Below are positions 13,392-24,604 of a DNA stretch of 64,000 bases, one piece after another. A model generated the notes under the pieces. The model was given only the letters and a program-made list of their open reading frames with translations, searched no databases and was not told the origin of the DNA. A program made the translations under genes and the position numbers. The DNA comes from Cornus controversa. Its lineage: Eukaryota > Streptophyta > Magnoliopsida > Cornales > Cornaceae. Position 1 is the stretch's first letter, and every line of letters starts with the position of its first letter. Location: the NCBI GenBank assembly GCA_026545225.1, contig CM048845.1, forward strand, positions 95,358,533 through 95,422,532, read 5' to 3'.

Positions 13392-14052
13392 AGGTGTTCA
13401 TTTAATTCATGCGGATTGGTTGGATTTTTTTAGCTTATAGTTCGATTACGGACTTATAAAGTAAAAATTCGTTAAAATTGGTTAAGTTAACGAATTAAGA
13501 CTTGAAAATGCCGATTTGAACTGATCCGTTAGATATATATTATACATACACTATTTTGTATTTGTAATCATTTATTAAATTATTTCATTTTTTTCTAAAT
13601 TACATATTAGGCCATGGTTAAAATTTTGATACGTATAATTTAGTCGTGCTAGTTGTAATGCAGCTGTATAATTTAACAGTGGCTCAATGTTATTCCCTTT
13701 TCTTTCAAAATGAATCAGACTTGCCTAGCGCACGTGGGTTGTTGCTGGTCGGAATACCTCTCATAAAAAATAAAAATAAAAATAAAAATGTAAAGCATAT
13801 CTCATTTGGTTATACTTAAATCATCATTCTAAATTACAGATTGTGCATAGTTAAAAAATAATAATATTGGGTGCTTAAAACAATTCCAATAAATGATATA
13901 ATCTAATCCAATATGATATTTTATGGTTTGGATATGTTCAAATTGAGCATTTTAATGGATTGAATTGGTTCTAGTTTTTACCAATCCATAGACCAGAGAT
14001 CGGATTAAGTTTGATGCTTAATTCAAGCGGGTCTAATCCATGATCACCCTTA
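13392..14052. mobile_element. MITE-like TIR element (hAT-type ends)
   Basis: The left end reads TAGAGGTGTTCATTTAATTC and the right end, inverted, reads TAAGGGTGATCATGGATTAG, an imperfect terminal inverted repeat. The arms contain inverted copies of phrases such as GATTGGTT and AACCAATC and no open frame of note. hAT-like ends of this type are common in plants. A target-site duplication was not certain, so class is inferred from the ends only. Confidence 0.45.
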
Positions 14053-15349
14053 AATATAAGAACACGGCAGTAGAGTAACAACATATATAATATTAAGATA
14101 AAAAATAATAAAAGAGTTGAATAGGTATTACTATCCATTGATTTGTCCATTGTTTATTTAAACACTTTGAGAGAAAAGAGACACTATCTTTATCTATTAC
14201 TAATTATGAGTTCTTGTGCGGAAAAAAATCAATAATCAAGTTAGTACTCTATTAAGATATTCCATAACTTTCTCATTTAAATTATGTAAAACGTCCTAAC
14301 TGTTTTATTTAAAAATTAAATATAATAATTTATATTTACCATACGTCATGTCCTACTGTTTTAAAATTTTGGTGACATGTCCTAACTATCTTATATGTGC
14401 TACATTGATCGTATCCAACAAATATATATTGATAAATTATCCATCCATTAGAATCATCTACATTTCACACTAGGTCACAGACCTTAGTCTACACATCCCA
14501 AAGTTAACTTATAATTTTTTTTTTCCTAAATAATTCAAACTTGGGAGAATTTGCCAATATACCTCCATGAGTGTTTCGCTGAACTCTGCATCATTAAGTC
14601 CATTAAAATAATTTTTCCGGAAAGTCAATTTACCTTCGTTTTGATAAAAGATTTTAATAACCTTATTCATTCAACTGGATTATGATTTTGTTTTTTATAT
14701 AAAATTTTGCAAGAACAAAATTACTCCAAATTTACATCTAACATACATACATACATATATATATATATAAGGCTACGATTTTGAAAAAAATGTAATATCG
14801 TATATTTGTACATTGGGATCGGAAACGTTAAAAAAACTGTAAAGACATTGAATTAATTGCCTATCTTGTTAATGGATCGCAACTCTATTTATAGAGTCTG
14901 ATATTCAACTAAAAAACTGATTTTTTAGACTCTTAATTCATCTAGAAGTAGGAGAGTCAAACTGATTATTTAGACTCCCAATTCATGTAGAAGTATGAGA
15001 GTCTAGTTAAGGTTTACTATTATTGTTCTTCCTTGCATCATCCAAATTCAATGGGGTCAAATTCCCTCCTCAATTAATATGGTTAATATTTAAAATAAAA
15101 TATTATATATATTAAATAGCTTTATTAATCATTTGGAATAAGCAAAAATGAAAAAGAAAAAAGGGAAAAGTGCAGATGGGTGAACTTGGGGATCTAAAAT
15201 AACAAAATCAAGAAATTTTTAAAGTTCACTTTTACTTGGATTGATTCAGGCAAAATAATTTTAAATATATAAAGAGTTACAGTTCATTTTTTTTCTATAT
15301 CCAGAATGCCATCCAACTTTAATTTTGAAACATGAAATCACCAAACTAA
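14053..15349. other. AT-rich spacer with a 45-bp tandem duplication
   Basis: No gene is seen. Two adjacent diverged copies of a 45-bp unit (14914-14958 and 14959-15003), each with AACTGATT..TTAGACTC and ending GAGAGTC, form a short local duplication. A 19-bp phrase (ATGAAATCACCAAACTAA and flanks) just left of 15350 recurs just right of 16620, on both sides of the next element. Confidence 0.5.
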
Positions 15350-16620
15350 GAGCCCGTTTGGTAACCGTTTATGTTTAGTGTTTATTATTTATGAAAACAA
15401 ATTTTCAGGATAAACATGTTTGTTAATTTTTGTTTTGTTTATAAATTTTCAAAACACTTTTAAAATAACACTGTTCCTAAGCCTTCAAATCCTAAACACT
15501 AAAATGATGTTTATTGTTTATGTTTATTAAAAAAAAAAACTTTTTTTTTTTTATCTAAAATGATGATTATATTATTTTAATTAAAAATAGAAACTAAAAT
15601 TGAGAAAATGAAAAAAAAAATTATAAAAGGCTATTGTTTGATACAAGGATAAAAATATTAGAATTATCAAATATGGACATAATTACTAATATACTTGATA
15701 ATAAGAAATAGTTATTTAGGGGCACACAGGCTAAAAAAAAAAAAAAAAAACCTTATTTGAGGAAAATAAAAAAACAAGAATGGTATTTTGTACTCATGTC
15801 ATTCATTCATTTTCAGTGTTGAAACAAAAAAAGAAATCAAAAAAATGAAAAAGAAAGTAGACCATAAAGAATTTTAGCTGAACCGAACCGAATCGTTCAC
15901 TACGATTCCGGTTCCGGTTCCAAATTTTAGAAACCGTTCACTACAATTCCGGTTCTAATCTTTGAAACCGAAACCGTTGAATATATATATATAGTTATAA
16001 AACTCCTATAATGATTTTCTATATATATATATATAAAATCATTGTAATAGTTATAATAACCTTTTGTTATATAAAACATTTTAAACAATAGAGTTATTAT
16101 AACTATTATAAGGTTAAATACAACTCCTATAATAATCAAATTGAACCGAACTCATTTATTCCGGTTTCAAAATTAAAGAACCGTTGGGAACGGTTCTGGT
16201 TCCAGTTTTCCCAATAACCATAAGAAACCGAATCGTGTGCATCCCCCTACTTGTTAAGACCTTCTGGGTTGTGGGTAATTCTAGTTTTACAGTATAATTT
16301 GCAGTGTGTAAATATATATGTAACATAATATTATTTATTTATTTTTTATGTATATTTCTTGCTCTGTTATTGCTATATAAATTTGTTATAGCATAAACTT
16401 GACTTTTTATGCAGTTTATTGTGTTTGGTTTTATAAAAAAAAAAAACAGTTTAAGGTTAACAAACATGTTGTTCTGTTTATGATTTTTAAAATAAGCTAA
16501 ACGTTTTTCCGTTATCAAACACCACTCATGTTTATGGATAAACAAAATCATAACATAAACACTGTTTATATAGACACTTAAACAATAAACACTAAACATA
16601 AACGGTTATCAAATGGGCCC
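15350..16620. mobile_element. Tourist-like (Harbinger-type) TIR element with TAA duplication
   Basis: Ends are GAGCCCGTTTGGTAACCG and, inverted, GGGCCCATTTGATAACCG, continuing as an inverted repeat for about 40 bp (AACCGTTTATGTTTAGTG). TAA flanks both sides (15347-15349 and 16621-16623), the three-base duplication typical of PIF/Harbinger elements. It has no transposase. A second GGTTC-rich element sits inside it. Confidence 0.7.
15717..16249. mobile_element. GGTTCCGGTTC-rich element nested in the previous one
   Basis: Words such as GAACCGAACCGAATCG and TTCCGGTTCCGGTTCC occur in both orientations near the two sides. The right end inverted (TAGGGGGATGCACACGATTC) resembles the left end TAGGGGCACACAGG. 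Borders are approximate. Similar GGTTC-rich blocks occur at 16.9 and 17.9 kb. Confidence 0.5.
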
Positions 16621-16884
16621 TAACTTTACATGAAATCACCAAACTAACTTTAGTTAAATAATGCATTAAAGGTCCTACCTTAGCGCACTAAAAATAGTAT
16701 CTTTCCAAACTAGAAGTGATTCCTATTTAGAGTTTTGTACCACTGTACCAGTGCAAAATAATATTCTAATGTGAATAAAGTTATGGATTTTTGTAAGTTT
16801 AAAATCATTTTCTTTGTAAGTTTAAAATCATTTTCTTGTTTACATCCTTACCACTTTAACTCGCTAAAAGCATGAGCAATTAAA

Positions 16885-18050
16885 GGTACACAAAGAACCG
16901 TATGAACCGGAATCAGAACCGGAACCGAGCAAAATCGTACCTGAACCGTACCAAACCGTTGGAACAGGGTTTTGTTCTTTTATCACACTGACGGCCCTAG
17001 TCTTTCACTCCTCTGTATCCCCCTCTCTCTCTTGTTCTCTTTCTCTCTCTTTCTCATTCAATATCTCTCTCTCTCTCTCTAGTCTCTACGACTCCACCAG
17101 TCTACCATCTAGCGCCAACAATGGAAGCCATTAGAGTGTTGATGATGTGCCCGATGTCACCGTACCTCGAGCAAGGGCTCGACAAGCAATTCAATCTTTT
17201 CCTATTGTAAAATTTCCCACAGAAGGAGTTCTTGAAAGAGAACTCGAATTCGATTCGCGCGATTGTGGGTAATGCCACAGCGGATGCCGATCTTGAGTTG
17301 ATGGACTCACTGTCCATCTCCAGACTCCGTCACAGCAGTACAGCACCAATTTGGAAGGTTTCAGACTCCCACCACGAATTCATCTATTCATCTTCTTCTC
17401 CACTTTCTTCGATCCATGGTCGATCCAAACTTTATCTCTATTGATCTCTGTGAATGTACAGGTATCTTCAATGATAGCTCTCTCTCTCCTCTTTATTTTT
17501 CTGAAACTGTTATTTCTGATCGATTCACTGTCTGGGGCGAGGCCCTCTGTCACTGATCTTCTCGATGAGCCGTTCTTTGATGAGATGATAATGGGGAAAA
17601 TGGTGACTATGTTTGATTGAGAAGATCCGTGTTGATTGTGAATGCTATTATTAAAAAATTGGACTTTGGAGTAAAATGGGGAAGGTGATTTGTGGATTTG
17701 AAATTTTTATATTTTTGTATTCTTTTTTGGGTTGATTTGTTGATACCAACTAATTTGAGGGAAGATTTGTGTTGGAGTGAATGCTATGAGGTGATTACAG
17801 ATGATAAAGAGCAGGGTTGGAAGAGTATATCAGGGTCAGGTTCTTCTACCTCTCATCTCATCGAAATGTTCATTGAATTCCTTAAAAAAAAAAAAAAAAA
17901 AGCCCTGAAGAATCGCGGTTCGGAACCGAACCGAACCGTGAACCGTGGTTCGGTTCCTAACGGTTCCATATCCCAACGGTTCCGGTTCCTGTTGGAAACG
18001 ATTCTGGTTCCGGTTCCCACAAGAACCGTGAGGAACCGAACCTTGTGCAC
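16885..18050. mobile_element. putative non-autonomous element with GGTTC-rich ends carrying a gene fragment
   Basis: GAACCGGAAC-type repeats lie at 16885-16975 and 17900-18050 in opposite orientation, with outermost words GGTACACAA on the left and, inverted, GGGTGCACAAGG on the right. Between them is 5' sequence of a hydroxyphenylpyruvate reductase gene and further sequence I do not recognise. An A-run (17884-17901) precedes the right arm. That the arms belong to one element is inferred; no target-site duplication was recognised. Confidence 0.4.
17121..17312 (+). pseudogene. hydroxyphenylpyruvate reductase (HPPR) N-terminal fragment
   Basis: From ATG 17121 the frame reads MEAIRVLMMCPMSPYLEQGL, then NFPQKEFLKENSNSIRAIVG and NATADADLEL. 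This matches the start of plant hydroxyphenylpyruvate/hydroxypyruvate reductases of the D-2-hydroxyacid dehydrogenase family, which act in tyrosine and rosmarinic acid metabolism. A TAA at 17208-17210 stands where the family has a Trp before NFPQ. Likeness ends after about 64 codons, well before the Rossmann nucleotide-binding domain and catalytic residues. A CT-rich leader precedes the ATG, so the piece was copied with its 5' UTR. It cannot make an enzyme. Confidence 0.75.
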
Positions 18051-18616
18051 CCATATGAGCAATGGGATCGCCAGAGCTCAATCTAGCGATTCAACTGGCT
18101 CTGTAGCCCAACAATGGATTGGCCAAAAATGTGGGTCAGCCCATTTGTTAGCTAGGTGGTTCGCCGGATTAGGCGAACCATTTAGCCAACCTTGTTCACT
18201 TGGGCCTGCTTTAATGCAGGCCCATATTTTTTTTAAAAAAAAATTCACCTATCGAAATAACATTGTTTCGATAAAGTGATTTTAATAATAAAAAAAAATT
18301 CGGGCGCCACGTGTCCTGCAACGGTCTTATCCCAAACAGGCCCTAGGTTGCCCAGAATTTAATTTTTTGATCTTTTTTGCTTTTTTTTTATTTAAAAAAT
18401 TCCAACTCTGCCAAAGAGCCGTTAAGGCACTATTTGGCAAAGCCAAAGAGTGCCTAAAACGGCTCTTTTGGCTTTAAAATAATAATTTTTTTTTTCATCC
18501 CTAGAAATACACCACCCTAAATTCACAACCAAAAATTCATATTTTTTTCTCCTAAGTCTAGAATCACTTTTATTTTCTCAATCTTAGTTAATTGTATTTT
18601 TACAAAATTCATTTTC

Positions 18617-19568
18617 ATGGATCCAATACCATCAAATTTCAACTTCAACCTTTTATCAAATGATGATTTTTATCATTTGACGACTCTTATAAAAATTATG
18701 GTGGCGATTTTCAATTTCCATTTAATCAATCAACCGCATTTTATTCGCCGGTATTGCCTCAATCCAGTAATATCAAACCTTCTCGAAAGCAACCGGTTCC
18801 CCGAATGTCTAATTGGTCCAACGAAGAAGATTTGACTCTGTGCAATGTGTGTCTGGAAGTTAGCAGTGATTAGTGCAGACCAAGCGAAGTCGACGTTATG
18901 GTAAAAAAATCTCTAATTTCAAGTACAACTTGGTGCTCCAACTACTTGAGGCGATGAAGGTTTGGCAAATCGTTGGTCCACCATACAAGGAAAAATTAAC
19001 AAATGGTCTAAATGCTTGCTTACAATTGAAAATAATTAGACTAGTGACTTCAACAATCATGATATAGTAAGTTAATAATTTTAATTAATTTATTTACTTG
19101 ATCGTATTTAACAAGTAATTATTTTAAATAATTTGGTTATATTTATTGTGTAATTATTTAAAGCAGATTACAGCAGCTCAACATCTATATAAATCCACTA
19201 TGAACGAGGACTTTAAACTCCATGCTTGTTGGAACATTTTGAAAGACTCTCCAAAATGGCATGCATATTGTCTTGATCAAGGAAACAACAAAGCTATAAT
19301 TACTCGCGCAAAGAAGAGCAGTATTAGAATCAACATTAACAAGCATGTTGCTCACTCAAACACATCAAGTCCATTAAGTAATGCAGCGTACGAGGGTATT
19401 CCTTCTGAAGGATTGCCACAATTCGGCATGAATGAATATTCATCCGGTATTGCTGAATCTCAACCATTAGAGCGACCAGTAGGACGCAAGGCGACGAAGC
19501 AGAGCCGAAATAAGAAGAAACAACCAGAATATGAGACCTCACGCCCAGCAAGCAACATCCAAACTTGA
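18617..19568 (+). pseudogene. Harbinger ORF1, Myb/SANT-like protein, broken
   Basis: The product of this gene type helps the transposase bind DNA and enter the nucleus. A start MDPIPSNFNFNLL is followed in another frame by SNWSNEEDLTLCNVCLEVSS (Myb/SANT-like). An open stretch at 19146-19568 then reads LYKSTMNEDFKLHACWNILK, DSPKWHAYCLDQ and RPVGRKATKQSRNKKK, the conserved C-terminal part often annotated as NAM-associated. Frameshifts and stops separate the parts. A degenerate continuation (KQMER-like, 19600-19790) follows. Confidence 0.75.
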
Positions 19569-20149
19569 CTCCCAAATAAATCTTATTATGGAAACAAAGC
19601 TAAAACAAATGGAAAGATAACGGGAGAGAAAATTATACGAAGAAAAAATTTGAGAAGAGTAGTTAATGTTAAAATATCCAAATTCAATGCCAATAGGAGT
19701 ACAGAAAAGCATGGCTTATCCGAAAACAACAACAGATATATGAGCGAATGTGTGCAGAAGCAAATGAGAATTTGTGCAATCCATCGAACTTGTTTAATCC
19801 ATAATGGATATTGTATCGTTTTAAGTTATGTTATTTTTTTTATCCATTATGGATATTGTATTGTTTGAAATTATTATTTTTTAATCTATTATGGATATTG
19901 TAATTCATTTAACTTATGTTATGTTACTTTTAAATTTATTACAAATATTATGTCGTGCGAAAAATAATTTCAAAATAAAAATTTTATTGCATAATATTTT
20001 ATAACATCTTACAAGCATAAAAATACAACATAACTTGAAATTCTAGTACATAAAATGATAATAGAACTTAAAGAAAGGAGTACATAAAAAAACCAACATA
20101 ACTTAAATATATGAGTACATAAAAAAAACATCACTTAAAGATCTTCATA

Positions 20150-21450
20150 TGAATCACCAATCTAATTTCACATCTGTTATATCAGATCCTTCCTCAATTG
20201 CGTATTTGTCTCTCTGTTGCGGTACTAAGTTTGGCAAGCATAGATGCGTGCCGCAAAAATATTGGGGTCTAATATTCGAGTGTGATTCAGAATACTCTCT
20301 TCCAGTGGCAACCAAATTCCAGTATTATCGTAGCGCTCATCCTCAATGATCATGTTGTGAAGGATTATGCACGTTCTCATTATGAGACACAAGTTCATCT
20401 TTTTTCAATATTTAACTGGTCGTTACAATATTGCCTACTTGATTTGTAAGACCCCAAATGCTCGTTCCACATCTTTCTTGCATGCCTCTTGTCTTTCTAT
20501 AAATATTTTTTGTTTTAGAGTTCTTGGATTTGGGATGGTTTGCATCAAAGTTACCCATTTTGGGTATATACTATCAGACAGGTAATACCCCATGCCATAC
20601 TGATGCTCATTCACCACATAATTAACTAGAGACATTCTACCACTAACAATACAGTTGAATACGAATGAATGATCCAACACATTTATATCATTGTGTGAAC
20701 CAGTTATTCCAAAAAATAAATGCCAAATTCACAAATCTTTTGAGGCTATCGCTTCCAATATTATGGGTGATGCCCTTGTGTGTGTCATGCCACGCCACTA
20801 GGCAATTCTTCCACTCTCAATGGATATAATCGATAGAACCAAGCATACCTGAGAATGCTCTAGCCTCCTATTCTTGGAGCAGTCGTGCAATGTCAGTTTC
20901 GTTTGGTTCGCACATGTATTGCTACTCATACACAGCAACAATAACAGTACAAAATGCCTTCAAACAACTTATTGCAGTAGTCTCACTGATTTTAATATAC
21001 TCGTCAAATGAATTGACTGGTCCACTATATGCGAGAATGCGTATTGCAGTTGTCATATTCTGTATAGAAGACAACCCGAAACGACCACTCGCGTCCCTTT
21101 TTTGGATGAAGAATTCGTCATAAGCTTTAACATCATTCAGGATATGAAGAAATAATTCTTGGCGCATCCTAGAATGATGCATCTATGAAATTGCTCAGTG
21201 TATATAAGCAATTTTTGTCAAAGTAGTCTTTCATTAGCTGACGGTGGTTTTCTTCTCAGTCACGATGAATAAACCGCCGCCTCTGAGCTGGTTGAAATAC
21301 TTGCGCTATAATTTCCGGTGTATAACAACTTAGAATTTCTTTGTAGATAGATACATGATCTTCAAGCAATTTGTCAAAATCTATTGATGAGGAGGATGAC
21401 GAATAACCTGGAGAATTAGAATTTGACAAAGGTCGTGATGACGAAACCAT
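20150..21450 (-). pseudogene. Harbinger DDE transposase (DDE_Tnp_4), broken
   Basis: In order on the minus strand: N-terminus from 21450 (DFDKLLEDHVSIY, QPAQRRRFIHRD, then TGA); the helical region 21180-20922 (MRQELFLHILNDVKAYDEFF, QKRDASGRFGLSSIQNMTTA, DEYIKISETTAISCLKAFC); GSIDYIHWEWKNC near 20840, with the first catalytic Asp; SHNDINVLD near 20690, second Asp; GMGYYLSDSIYPKW; and VERAFGVLQ near 20445, catalytic Glu. All three acidic residues survive, but the coding frame is split by at least one stop and several shifts, so no full enzyme is expected. Confidence 0.85.
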
Positions 21451-22000
21451 TGAAATATCGAAATTGAAAGAGATGGTAAATGAACTTTTGGAATAATGAA
21501 AGTAGTGATAATTTTATAAATAGGCAAATGAGTGTTTATATAAGATAAAAAATATAACCGTTAGTAAATAAATAAAAAGATATTTAATAATTATAAATTA
21601 AATTTTTTTTTATAAAAAAATTTATTAAAATATTATTATTTTTGGTTGGCGAAAATCTAGAGATCCTGTTGTGGAGCCAAAATTTGGAGATCCTGACATG
21701 ATGATGTGGTTGACTAAAATGCTGAGGTGGTTGGCTAAAATTCAAATTTGAAAAATCATTTTTAGTTAACCCATAGTGGATGCCCTAAGGTATCGCTTTG
21801 TATTACACTAGTTAACTAAGGTTAATTTGGTTATTTTAAGAAGTTAAGGGCATTTTGGGCGTGAAATAAGATCCAACAGTGATTTTCCATGTATTTGAAA
21901 TTATGTTACAAAACTCAAGTTAATTAAATGTCCACAATTTTGTTATTTGAGACCCCAAAGTCCACCTATATGTAGTTTTCTATAATAAAATTTAGGCCAA

Positions 22001-22479
22001 ATTACACTAAAACTCATGTACTGTCAAAAAGTTACAAAATACACCTCTATACTATTTTTTTCGACAACAAACCCTCTCAATTTATGAAAAGTTACAAATT
22101 ACCCCCCTCCGAAGCAAAAAAAATGAATTTTATTTTTTAAGTGGTCATGGGCAATGTACATGACACATGAATTGATTTTATTTTATTTTATTTTTTACAA
22201 AAATACCTTATGCATGTAACAAATGTCCTTAACTTCTCATTTGTAAAAATCAATTGTAAAAGATAAAATGGGCATGTGTAATTGTATTTTCATAAAAATA
22301 AAAAAAAAATCAGCTCATGTGTCACATACGTTGCACATGACCACTTAAAAAAAAAAACCAATTTTCATGCTTCAGAGGAGTGTAATTTGCAACTTTTCAA
22401 AAATGAGAGAGTTTGTTGAAAAAAAAATAGTAAAAGGGGATATGTTGTAACTTTTTGATAATACATGGGGTTTACTGCA
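22001..22479. mobile_element. foldback MITE with about 60-bp inverted arms
   Basis: The left arm (TTACACTAAAACTCATGTAC, GTCAAAAAGTTACAAAATAC) is matched in inverted form at the right (TTGCAGTAAACCCCATGTAT, ATCAAAAAGTTACAACATAT). Inner sequence also pairs (GTGGTCATGGGCAATGTACA against the mirrored phrase near 22330). There is no coding content. Exact ends and duplication not fixed. Confidence 0.6.
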
Positions 22480-22799
22480 AAGAGGAGATGCCTTAATAGA
22501 GACCCCCATTTTGTGTCTGCATCACAATGTTAGGGTGTTTAGCATTGTTTATATACAAAATATGTGTTTATAATTTAATTTATTGAATACACAAATGAAA
22601 CTTTTTAAGGATATTACATATTATATATTTATAATATAGTGAATATTTATTCGGTAGTGATCTTTTACTCACTGGTGAGCAAGAGAATTTTGTATAATGA
22701 CCATTAAATTAAATATAACAGACACATTTCAAACCCGCTCATGGTCTTTCCAAAAATCACAAACCACTCTCTAATTATTTTAATTTTAGAAATTTAATA

Positions 22800-23942
22800 G
22801 GGAAAATTACACTTAAATAAAGTTTGGATGCCTAAATTACAAAGTGGTCTATTTTAAAATTTTATTTTTCACTTTAGTTGAATTAAACAAAATAATTACA
22901 TATGCATTGAAAATGATTATTCACGTAAAAAAAATGTCATTCAATTTTATATTCCAAAATATCAAATTATCCTTCTTAAATCGAATAATTCCTTCACTCA
23001 ATAAGTTAAGAAAATATATGGAACATCGTTTGGTTTCTGAAAAATTGTAGGAATATAAAAGTAATCCCGTAAAAGTGAACAAACTTATAAAGTAAAGCAA
23101 TGTTATTATGTTGTAAAGTAGTTAAAATTAAACCGCCTGATATGGCTATGAATGACAGCCAACTTGTTTTTCCTTTTAGATTAATACAAGTGGATATACT
23201 TGTAGTATCGCAACACATCAACTATATTTGGATAAGAATGAATTAGATTTTCCAGATGTGCTTGGGTAACATTTCAGTCTTGTATGCCTAAAAAATAACG
23301 AGTATAAGGAATAGATATTACATCAAAACATGAGTCACAAAGATAAAGAAAATTCAAATTTCACAAGTAAACTCAAATGCAAACAAAATTTGAGCTTTAT
23401 CAGCAAATGAGTCGCGAGTCATTCTACATAGAATATGTCTATTCACTAAATCAAATTAAGAACATATTTAGACAAGCAAATATGAATTAGATAGTTGATA
23501 ATGACATCTTAAAAAAGTGACTAGTGAAATCGTTTATCATATTTAAAAAACCTCAAATTAAGAACTATTGGCACATAAATTTATTATACAATTCAAAAAT
23601 TAGTTCACTAATTTTTTTTAAAAGTAAAAAAAGTAGTTCATTAAAGTAAGATAAGAGACTATATTTTTGTGACGAGAGATGATCAACGACCAATAATTTA
23701 TCCATGCAATGGTGTTTTGCAATGAATTCAATTTTATTCTGGTGAGACAAAAGGCCAATAATATGTTGGATTTTAAGTTCTTTAGTCACACACAACGCTC
23801 CTTTAGTCACACAGGAACCAAATAGAGTTTAGTGTCGGTTAAGTAATTATTTTGTTTAATTCAACCAAAGTGAAAAATAAGCTTTTAAAATAGACCACTT
23901 TGTAATTTAGGTATTCTAACTTTATTTAAGTGTAATTTTCCC
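22800..23942. mobile_element. Mutator-like non-autonomous element, about 105-bp TIRs
   Basis: Both ends are GGGAAAATTACACTTAAATA in inverted orientation, and the inverted repeat continues through AAATTACAAAGTGGTCTATT and TTCACTTT to about 105 bp. Flanks AATTTAATA (22791-22799) and AATTGAATA (23943-23951) fit a 9-bp duplication with one mismatch, as expected for MULEs. No transposase and no recognisable host gene inside. Confidence 0.75.
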
Positions 23943-24219
23943 AATTGAATATTACCCATGGTTTACCAATTCCTTACTTATTGTAAAAAAAAATAATTTT
24001 TTTTAATACCAAAAAGAAATAATTTCTTGAGATGCCATCTTCTTCCACCTTTTGATTAGGCTTGCAAGGCTCACCAGTTCCATCACACAGCAAAAATAAC
24101 TCAATGTTCCATGCTTGAGTGACCAAAACCAATGATTAAATTTTCTAGTTGCTTAATGAAAAACAGATTTGTCAACTTGATTACAATTTGTTTAATTCTA
24201 TTAACTTGAAGTGGATAAC

Positions 24220-24604
24220 TGTAACAGGTTGGGCGCTTGCCCTCCTACTCAAAAGGTCTAAGTTGTTAGGTAGTGCTGCATACCCACCCATTTATACCCA
24301 ATCACTTTTTTATCCAGATCCGATGTGAGACAAAACCCTCTAACATTTTCCTCCACCCGAACTCGCAACGCCCTTATTGCGGTCGGACCACCCTGCCTAC
24401 GCGGGTGACTGCACCCAGACATTTTCGGGCCGGGTGCTAGACGTGGCATTGGATTAAGGATTGGATCTGGCTCCTGATGCCAGCTGTAACGGGTCGGACG
24501 CTTACCACCCAAAAGTCTAAACTGTTAGGTAATGCTGCATACTGACTCATTTATACCCAATCACTTTTTTATTCGAATATAATGTGAAACAACTCGCTCT
24601 AACA
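24220..24604 (-). mobile_element. TRIM (miniature LTR retrotransposon), complete
   Basis: Two direct repeats, 24220-24345 (126 bp) and 24485-24604 (120 bp), both begin TGTAAC and end CTAACA on the plus strand. They flank a 139-bp interior. ATAAC flanks both sides (24215-24219 and 24605-24609). Read on minus, a primer site (TGGCATCAGGAGCC, 24482-24469) follows the first LTR and a purine tract (GGGTGGAGGAAAA, 24358-24346) precedes the second. It has no coding capacity and must use enzymes of another element. LTRs differ at many positions, so it is old. Confidence 0.88.

Larger units (their letters stand above)
18051..21785. mobile_element. PIF/Harbinger DNA transposon, nearly full length, inactive
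   Basis: The 3.7-kb element holds the two convergent genes typical of plant Harbinger elements: a Myb/SANT-like ORF1 on plus (18.6-19.6 kb) and a DDE transposase on minus (20.15-21.45 kb). The right end inverted is GGGCATCCACTATGGG, followed by TAA. The left end (CCATATGAGCAATGGG) resembles the end of the 27.2-kb derivative, GGCCATGAGCAACGGG. TAA is not found on the left, so that border is uncertain or damaged. Both genes carry stops and frameshifts. Confidence 0.85.

Noticed and set aside
17692..18279. 195-codon open frame on plus
   Set aside because: Runs through an A-run, the GGTTC-rich repeat and into the Harbinger left end; no family likeness.
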